Shown here piece after piece: positions 1 to 6,235 of a DNA stretch of 6,235 nt. A program made the translations under genes and the position numbers. Source of the stretch: Deltaproteobacteria bacterium (lineage in GTDB: Bacteria > Myxococcota_A > UBA796 > UBA2385); the NCBI GenBank assembly GCA_003694325.1, contig RFKJ01000160.1:1-6235 (forward strand), given 5' to 3'. Numbering within the stretch: the first letter of the stretch is position 1; each line of letters starts with the position of its first letter. The notes under the pieces are model-generated. The model was not told where the DNA came from. It saw only the letters and a program-made list of their open reading frames with translations, and did no database searches.

Positions 1-608
1 AGATCCGCAACCCCATCGCCGGCATCAGCGGCACCCTGCAGGTGATCGTCAACGGCATGGACGCCGAGGACGGCCGGGCCGTCATCCTCGGGCGGGTGCA
101 GGAACAGGTGCATCGCCTGGACCGACTGGTCCGCGACCTGCTCCAGTACAGCCGCCCCTGCGAGCTGGCCTTCGCCCCGACCACCCTGCGCAGCCTCGCC
201 GAGGAGGGGCTGCGCCAGGCGGCGGTGGACGCCGAGCTGGAGGTGCTCACCGACCACGAGCTGCTCACCGACGCCGGAGCCGTGCAGCAGATCCTGGTCA
301 ACCTGCTCCAGAATGCCCGCGACGCCGCCGGCGACACCGGCTGGGTCGGCCTGCGGGTCGGGCCCGGGCGAGAGCTGTGGGTCATGGATGACGGCCCCGG
401 CGTGCCGCACGAGCTTCGCGACACGCTGTTCCGGCCGTTCGTCAGCAGCAAGGCCAAGGGCACCGGCCTGGGCCTCGCCATCTGCGAACGCCGGGCCCAG
501 GAGGTCGGGGGCACCCTGGACCTGGTCCACGGGCCCATGAGCTGGCCGGAGGGTCGCCACCGCGGCGCCGCGTTCCGGCTGCGCCTGCCGGCGGCACCCC
601 GTCGCTGA
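1..608 (+). CDS. Sensor histidine kinase, NtrB-like (HPK4 type), C-terminal part, 5' end cut by window
   Basis: This is the cytoplasmic transmitter part of a two-component sensor kinase, which autophosphorylates on a histidine with ATP and passes the phosphate to a response regulator. The open frame runs in from the left edge (first whole codon at base 3) and gives 201 visible residues. It begins IRNPIAGISG, the H-box just after the phosphorylated His; bases 1-2 (AG) fit the usual Glu that follows that His. Next come the helix-2 signature LLQYSRP (visible residues about 46-52), the N-box NLLQNARDA (about 100-108), the G1 box DDGPG (129-133), the F-box FRPF (143-146) and the G2 box GTGLGL (153-158), so the ATP-binding domain is complete. 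A GTG at 42 is not the true start, because the conserved H-box lies upstream in frame. The sensor domain is not visible, so the signal is unknown. The YSRP signature and compact ATP lid match kinases that usually partner NtrC-type regulators, such as the convergent neighbour. Confidence 0.95.
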   Translation, partial: IRNPIAGISGTLQVIVNGMDAEDGRAVILGRVQEQVHRLDRLVRDLLQYSRPCELAFAPTTLRSLAEEGLRQAAVDAELEVLTDHELLTDAGAVQQILVNLLQNARDAAGDTGWVGLRVGPGRELWVMDDGPGVPHELRDTLFRPFVSSKAKGTGLGLAICERRAQEVGGTLDLVHGPMSWPEGRHRGAAFRLRLPAAPRR

Positions 609-610
609 CT

Positions 611-653
611 GCGGAACCGGTCCGGGATCGCCGGTCCGCGGGTCGCTGCCGCG
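611..653. terminator. Possible bidirectional terminator hairpins between convergent genes
   Basis: The 67-bp gap between the two convergent stop codons can fold in two overlapping ways. One stem pairs GCGGAACCGG (611-620) with CCGGTCCGC (631-639), with one bulged base and a 10-base loop. The other pairs CGCGG (637-641) with CCGCG (649-653) around a 7-base loop. The position suits a shared terminator. Neither stem is followed by a T-run on either strand, and short GC stems arise easily by chance in DNA of this composition, so the call is weak. Confidence 0.25.
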
Positions 654-675
654 TGCGTGCCGCCTCGACGGGAGG

Positions 676-2040
<1,365 letters not shown>

Positions 2041-2048
2041 GAACAAGG

Positions 2049-2053
2049 CTCCC
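2049..2053 (-). promoter_or_regulatory. Ribosome binding site of the response regulator
   Basis: The minus strand reads GGGAG, then eight bases, then the ATG at 2040. This spacing is near ideal. It decides the start in favour of the receiver-domain ATG rather than the longer open frame reaching 2412. Confidence 0.75.
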
Positions 2054-2108
2054 GGGATCTGCAGGCGGACGCCGGTGCGTTGGTCGCGACGCCGCGCTGC
2101 TCCACCTC

Positions 2109-4322
2109 CTACTCCGACCCCGGGTCCGCGCCAGTCGCCGGGCTCGGCTCGGCGGCGGCCGGCTCGGGCTCGGCGGCGGCCGGCTCGGGCTCGGCGGCGG
2201 CCGATTCCGGGGGAGGCGCCACGCCGCCCTCCGGCGGAGGCGGGACGGCCTGGGGTTCGGGACCCAGCCAGCTCCCGCCCTCCGGCGCCGGTCCGAAGGC
2301 GCTGGTGCCGTCGCTGGGCTTGCCGGCCACCAGGTCGAAGACGGCCATCATGTAGTGGGTCGGCATCTCCTTGAGGGGCAGGGTGACCTCCCGCGACGCC
2401 AGCGGCAGCCACGCCGGCATGACATCGCGCCCCTTGCGCACCGGGGCCCGGACCTCGACGAGGATCTCGGGGGCGATCCGGAGCCGCTCCTCGACCGCCC
2501 GCACGGCCGCCTGGAAGCGCAGCGCCCCCGTCCGTGGATCCTGCACCCAGTAGCCGCGCTCGTGCACGATGATGAGCTGGTACCCGGCACGGATCAGCCG
2601 CGCGAGGTCCTGTTCCTGGACATCGCTGAAGTCCGGCGGCCGGTCGCGAGTCGGGCGGGACACCCGCTCCAGGCCCCGCTCCAGGCCGGGAATGCGCGGG
2701 TCACTGGCCGCGAGTCGACGCATCAGCTCGCCGGCCTCCCCGCCTCCCTCCTGGCGGAAGATCGGCGGCACCGCCGAGATGGTGGCCCAGGACCGGTAGA
2801 CCTTGCGGTGGTGGAGGGTCTGGTAGAAGGCCAGCAGGTCCTGCTGCTCGTACAGCGGCAGCTCGACGATGCCGCCCTGCCGCTCCCACTTTCGCAGGTC
2901 GCTGTACCACTGCGGGGCCTGGTAGGGGACCACCTCGATCGGTACGCGCCAGCGGAGCAGGCGGCTGTGGGCCAGCTCCACCGTCTCGATGTCGAACTGG
3001 TAGAAGCACTGGAAGATGGTGAACGCCAGCGCCAGCGGTGCCAGCACCCTGCGCAGCGACGGGCGCGCGCGGTCCAGGGCGATCGCCACCAGCACGACGC
3101 TGGCCACGACCATCATCCCCGACAGCCGGTAGGGCCCGAACATGCGGCTCATGCCGGGGATGAACTGGTACATCAGGGTGTAGGGCAGCCGCACCACGTA
3201 GTCGCCGATCCGGACCACCTCGCTGGTGTCCCGCATGGCGCCCAGCTTGAGGAAGGGGCCGAGGGTGCCGAGGTAGAAGAAGGCCCAGGTCGCCAGCCAC
3301 CGCCACCCCGTGCGGTGCAGGGGCACCATCAACACGCCCATGAAGAAGACGATGAGGGGCATCGCCCGGGCGCCGTGGAAGGGGTTGACCACGTAGTCCG
3401 CCGGCCAGGCGGAGTTGATGTTGCGGTGCAGGCTGGCCAGGAGGTTGTCCTGGATGGTGTTGGGAAACTCCGGTGCCTCGGCGATGACGTCGTAGTCGGG
3501 GAACGGCAGGAAGAGGGTCACCTCGGGAAGATTGGCGACGCCACCTCCCTCCATGCCGCCTTCCTCGGCCGAGGCGAAGTAGGGCATCAGGAAGACGAAG
3601 ACCCCCGCCGCGGCGACCACCGCCGCGGGGATCATCCAGCGCATCGCCCGGCGGGGGTCCGGCCGGCTCCGGATCACCCACCCGCCCAACCAGATCAGGC
3701 TGAAGATGCCGGCAAACATGCCGTAGAACCAGTAGTACGCCGCCACCGCCGTGAAGGCGAGCCCCACCAGCACCCCGTCGAAGGGCCGGCTGGTCCGGGC
3801 GGCCCGCTGCAGGGCGATCGGGTAGAGCAGCAGCCACCACAGCATCACCTGGCGCAGCCCGGTCTTGTTGATGTCCTGGAAGACCAGGGGGTTGATCATC
3901 GCAATGGTGGCCGCCGTCATCGCCACCAGCGGCGACCCGGTGAAGCTGCGGGCCAGCGCGTAGCCGCACATGCCGTTGCCGATGACGATGATCAGCACCT
4001 TGAAGGTGTGGTGCTGCGGGAACGGGAACACCTTGTGCAGGGGGTAGCTCAAGGTGAGCACGTCCATGATGTTGCCGGTTTCGGGGTGCCGCCCGAGGGA
4101 GACCAGCAACTTGAAGTGCTCCCACCACGGCAGGTCGGCCACCCGCAGGGCCTGCACCTCCTGGAAGTGCCACCACTGGCGCCAGAGCCAGCCGCCCAGC
4201 TCCCCCGACCCGATCACCACGTCGTCGAGGTGGAGGACGGCCGGCCAGGTGACGGCCACCGCCACCGCCACGCTGAGCACCAGCGACAGCAGCAGCTCGG
4301 CCAGTGCCCGCCCGGTCTTCAC
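2109..4322 (-). CDS. Polytopic membrane protein, GT-C glycosyltransferase-like, with Ala/Glu/Pro repeat tail
   Basis: A 737-residue inner-membrane protein, not recognised as a named gene. Hydrophobic segments lie near residues 7-30, 107-126, 128-150, 158-175, 181-214 (probably two), 229-248, 319-336, 341-360, 401-417 and 424-440. The first outer loop starts VTWPAVL and contains acidic E41 before a Trp cluster (W45, W47, W50, W51). A further loop of about 70 residues (250-318) carries FLPFPDY. A soluble domain (about 441-667) has IVELPL (485-490), an aromatic/His stretch FYQTLHHRKVYRSW (499-512) and IIVHERGYW (584-592). The last 70 residues are Pro/Ala/Glu-rich and probably disordered. Membrane layout plus a loop-1 acid resembles GT-C enzymes, which move sugars from lipid carriers on the outer face of the membrane; this role is inferred. 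It is a diverged paralog of the gene upstream. The start is a GTG overlapping that gene's stop by four bases, with GGAGG four bases before it. A non-catalytic partner role is also possible. Confidence 0.9.
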   Translation of the reverse strand: MKTGRALAELLLSLVLSVAVAVAVTWPAVLHLDDVVIGSGELGGWLWRQWWHFQEVQALRVADLPWWEHFKLLVSLGRHPETGNIMDVLTLSYPLHKVFPFPQHHTFKVLIIVIGNGMCGYALARSFTGSPLVAMTAATIAMINPLVFQDINKTGLRQVMLWWLLLYPIALQRAARTSRPFDGVLVGLAFTAVAAYYWFYGMFAGIFSLIWLGGWVIRSRPDPRRAMRWMIPAAVVAAAGVFVFLMPYFASAEEGGMEGGGVANLPEVTLFLPFPDYDVIAEAPEFPNTIQDNLLASLHRNINSAWPADYVVNPFHGARAMPLIVFFMGVLMVPLHRTGWRWLATWAFFYLGTLGPFLKLGAMRDTSEVVRIGDYVVRLPYTLMYQFIPGMSRMFGPYRLSGMMVVASVVLVAIALDRARPSLRRVLAPLALAFTIFQCFYQFDIETVELAHSRLLRWRVPIEVVPYQAPQWYSDLRKWERQGGIVELPLYEQQDLLAFYQTLHHRKVYRSWATISAVPPIFRQEGGGEAGELMRRLAASDPRIPGLERGLERVSRPTRDRPPDFSDVQEQDLARLIRAGYQLIIVHERGYWVQDPRTGALRFQAAVRAVEERLRIAPEILVEVRAPVRKGRDVMPAWLPLASREVTLPLKEMPTHYMMAVFDLVAGKPSDGTSAFGPAPEGGSWLGPEPQAVPPPPEGGVAPPPESAAAEPEPAAAEPEPAAAEPSPATGADPGSE
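2139..2201 (-). repeat. Three tandem 21-bp units coding AAAEPEP tail repeats
   Basis: Three head-to-tail 21-base units lie at 2139-2159, 2160-2180 and 2181-2201. The two at 2160-2201 are identical; the one at 2139-2159 differs by a small change that turns one Glu into Ser. In the minus-strand membrane protein they encode AAAEPEP, AAAEPEP and AAAEPSP near the C-terminus. The 21-base period keeps the reading frame, so loss or gain of units would change tail length without breaking the protein. Confidence 0.9.
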
Positions 4323-6211
4323 CGGGCCTCCGCGGCGTCCGCCACCGGTGGGATCAGCGTGTAGACCAGCAGGCGGTCATCGGTCCAGCGGGTGGGTTCT
4401 CCGAACAGCGCCGTGAGCAGGGCTTCGACACGGTCCCGCTTGAAGGTCGGATACAGGGCTTCGTGCACGACGATGTAGCGGTAACCCTGTCGGCGCAGGA
4501 CGTCCGCAGCCACGACGAGGTCCAGCTCGGGGTACAGCGGGGGCGGTGACCAGGCACGCTCGGCCTCGAGCCGGATCAGGGTGGCGGTGAGGCGGTTTTC
4601 GATGAGCGGGTCGGGCATCGGGTCGTTGAGGCCCCAGGGGATCGGGCGGCGATGGGCCGACTGGTACCACACGTAGATCGCCCGCTCGAGGTTGGGCACG
4701 GTCAGCGGCAGGTCCAGCACCGCGCCGGGCACCGGGTCCTCCCGCATGGCGACGTAGGCATCGGGGATGGTCGCGTCACCACAGGGGACGGGGAGCCGGG
4801 CCGGGGAGGCCACCGCGGTCTCGACGAGCAGGCCCGCGCCCAGGGCACCGGTGATCCCGACGCGCACCCACCGCGATTGCCGGCGGATCAGGTGCCGGAG
4901 GCCGACGGCGGCGGACACCGCCAGGGCCAACGACACCCCGGTGGTGAACCGGAAGGGGTGGCTGATGCGGTCGAACAGCGGAAAGGCCTTGAAGAAGGCG
5001 AGGAACGGAAGGGGGATCCGGTGGCCGAAGATCGTGCGGTAGTCCCCCCCGACGTTGAGGTAGGGGCCGAGGGCAAAGGCGAAGAACACGACCCCCAGCC
5101 ACAGCCAAGGCGCAAGCTCCCGGCGGCGACGGGTGGCCGTCCAGGCGAAGGCCACCAGCAGGATGAGGATCCAGCCCAGGTAGATGACGATGATGAGCTC
5201 CTCTCCGTAGAGGGCCTTCAGGTCGGGGCTGGGGACCTTCGTCGGGGTGAAGAAGGCCGCGAGGTCGGTGACGTTGTGGCGCAACAGCGACCGCCAGACG
5301 AACTCCGGGTCCCGGGTCACCACCGCGTCCTCCGCCGACAACGAGGCGCGGAACACCAGCAGCATCGGCACGACCATGGCCAGCGCCACCGCCGCCGACC
5401 CGAGCGCCCGGGGCAGGAACCGGCTCCACACCACGCTGAGGCGCTGTCCCAGCGCCCGCCAGCCGACCAGCAGCAGCCCGCCCAGCGCCGCCAGCAGCCC
5501 GTAGTACCAGCTCGTCAGCATCGTCATGCCGCCGAGGAAGCCCAGGAGGAGCGCCCGGCCCCAGGTCGAGCGGTCCATGAGCCGAACGAGCGCCCACAGG
5601 GTCAGGGGCAACCACCCGGCGCAGACGGTCTCCGAGATGCCGTTGTAGGTCTGCCCCAGCAGGTGGGGGGCCGCCCCGTAGGCCACCAGGGCGATCCCGG
5701 CGGCAACACCGTCTCCGGTGACCCGCCGAGCCAGCAGCCAGGCCCCCAGGCCCGACAGGGCCAGGCCCAGGACCATGGTCGCGTTGTACGCGGCCACCGC
5801 CCCCAGCGTCCGGGTCACCGGCAGCATCATCAGGGCCTGCACCGTGTCGATGTAGAACAAGGTGCCGCCGCGGGGGTGGTTGACCAGCTCGGTCTGCAGG
5901 GGCCACCGCCCACGCTGCAGCTCGTAGCTCACCCACCAGTGGCCCCAGATGTGGTTCCAGGTGTCGTTGCCCGGGTGCCCGATCACGATGCGGGTCGGGT
6001 CCAGCACTGCCGGCCAGGTCACGCCGATGGCCAGCGCCAGCGCGAGGAACGCCGCCAGCCAGGGGCCCAGCCGGGTGAGGCGCGGGTCCGGGGGGGTGTG
6101 TTCCGCCCCCTCCGGCCCGCGGCGCGACGGCGACGGGCCGGGCCGGGTCGCGGCGTCGGGGGGTGCTGCATCCCGGTGGGTGGGGGCGGACATCGAGACA
6201 GGGGGCTCCAT
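4319..6211 (-). CDS. Polytopic membrane protein, GT-C glycosyltransferase-like
   Basis: A 630-residue inner-membrane protein with no gene name I can assign. Residues 1-46 form a Pro/Arg-rich, probably disordered cytoplasmic leader. Hydrophobic segments lie near 50-70, 138-160, 168-186, 194-212, 217-253 (probably two), 265-287, 338-360, 366-385, 422-442 and 449-468. The first outer loop reads GHPGNDTWNHIWGHWW (78-93); D83 is placed where GT-C transferases have their loop-1 catalytic acid. A second outer region has TDLAAFFTP (315-323). A soluble domain (469-630) carries VLDLPL (498-503), YVWYQSAHRRPIPWG (513-527) and YIVVHEALYP (579-588). Such proteins typically use polyprenyl-phosphate sugars in envelope glycan or protein glycosylation; that role is inferred. 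It is the first visible gene of a same-strand block and overlaps the paralog behind it by four bases. Start: ATG at 6211 is used, but the ATG at 6193 (residue 7) is possible; neither has a strong ribosome binding site (a GGAG lies 12 bases before the second). Confidence 0.9.
   Translation of the reverse strand: MEPPVSMSAPTHRDAAPPDAATRPGPSPSRRGPEGAEHTPPDPRLTRLGPWLAAFLALALAIGVTWPAVLDPTRIVIGHPGNDTWNHIWGHWWVSYELQRGRWPLQTELVNHPRGGTLFYIDTVQALMMLPVTRTLGAVAAYNATMVLGLALSGLGAWLLARRVTGDGVAAGIALVAYGAAPHLLGQTYNGISETVCAGWLPLTLWALVRLMDRSTWGRALLLGFLGGMTMLTSWYYGLLAALGGLLLVGWRALGQRLSVVWSRFLPRALGSAAVALAMVVPMLLVFRASLSAEDAVVTRDPEFVWRSLLRHNVTDLAAFFTPTKVPSPDLKALYGEELIIVIYLGWILILLVAFAWTATRRRRELAPWLWLGVVFFAFALGPYLNVGGDYRTIFGHRIPLPFLAFFKAFPLFDRISHPFRFTTGVSLALAVSAAVGLRHLIRRQSRWVRVGITGALGAGLLVETAVASPARLPVPCGDATIPDAYVAMREDPVPGAVLDLPLTVPNLERAIYVWYQSAHRRPIPWGLNDPMPDPLIENRLTATLIRLEAERAWSPPPLYPELDLVVAADVLRRQGYRYIVVHEALYPTFKRDRVEALLTALFGEPTRWTDDRLLVYTLIPPVADAAEAR
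4327..4331 (-). promoter_or_regulatory. Ribosome binding site of the 737-residue membrane protein, inside the upstream gene
   Basis: The minus strand reads GGAGG, then CCCG, then the GTG start at 4322. The site lies within the last codons of the 630-residue gene, whose TGA (4319-4321) overlaps the GTG as GTGA. The spacing of four bases is slightly short but workable, and it supports the GTG start and translational coupling of the two genes. Confidence 0.7.
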
Positions 6212-6235
6212 CAGCGGCCCGCCAGTGTACCCTGG

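Noticed and set aside
2041..2108. Promoter, sigma54 site or terminator between the 737-residue gene and the regulator
   Set aside because: Apart from the ribosome binding site I see no -24/-12 pair, no -35/-10 pair and no stem longer than about four bases followed by a T-run.
2041..2412. N-terminal extension of the response regulator frame by 124 residues
   Set aside because: The extension is low-complexity Arg/Gly sequence read across the neighbour's coding region and tandem repeat, and the ATG at 2040 has a good ribosome binding site right before the receiver domain.
2701..4176. Second minus-strand open frame of 491 residues overlapping the 737-residue gene
   Set aside because: Out-of-frame shadow with Gly/Pro/Arg/His-rich translation and no membrane segments; a similar shadow lies at 4776-5936.
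2355..4364. Long plus-strand open frame (669 residues) opposite the 737-residue membrane gene
   Set aside because: The translation is His/Gln/Asp/Pro-rich with no domain or membrane pattern, while the minus strand encodes a coherent membrane protein with a ribosome binding site and a paralog.
6224..6229. TACACT on the minus strand as a -10 promoter element before the first membrane gene
   Set aside because: It matches the consensus only partly, lies 12 bases from the start codon, and any -35 element would be outside the window.

Overview
The window is very GC-rich DNA with strong G/C preference at third codon positions, densely packed with genes and free of mobile elements, RNA genes and CRISPR arrays. 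A sigma54-type (NtrC family) response regulator and an NtrB-like histidine kinase point to a Gram-negative, RpoN-using bacterium. Gene style and GC content would suit a Myxococcota or other deltaproteobacterial lineage, but this placement is an impression, not something the sequence proves.

Layout. At the left edge (1-608, + strand) is the C-terminal part of a histidine kinase. The window opens inside its H-box, so the phosphorylated histidine lies just outside. It converges on an NtrC-type response regulator (676-2040, - strand) across a 67-bp gap that can form GC-rich hairpins. Upstream of the regulator, on the same strand, lie two large polytopic membrane proteins: a 737-residue protein (2109-4322) and a 630-residue protein (4319-6211). 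In transcription order the minus-strand block is 630-aa membrane protein, 737-aa membrane protein, response regulator. The two membrane genes overlap by four bases (GTGA), and the regulator follows after 68 bp with its own ribosome binding site.

How they may work together. The kinase and regulator are the kinds that normally pair (HPK4/NtrB-like kinase with NtrC regulator), so they probably form one two-component system even though they are convergent. The two membrane proteins are diverged paralogs. They share a first membrane segment ending in VTWPAVL, an acidic and Trp-rich first outer loop, and a C-terminal soluble domain with (D/E)LPL and (I/V)VHE motifs. This plan resembles GT-C type, lipid-linked-sugar glycosyltransferases, but no substrate can be named. 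The same-strand arrangement suggests, without proving, that the regulator is co-expressed with a cell-envelope glycosylation pair.

Most noteworthy: the diverged paralog pair, the 21-bp tandem repeat that builds an AAAEPEP tail on one of them, and a GAFTDA in place of the usual GAFTGA loop of the sigma54 activator. I found no convincing evidence of a wholly new system. Several long antisense open frames are GC artefacts and were rejected.
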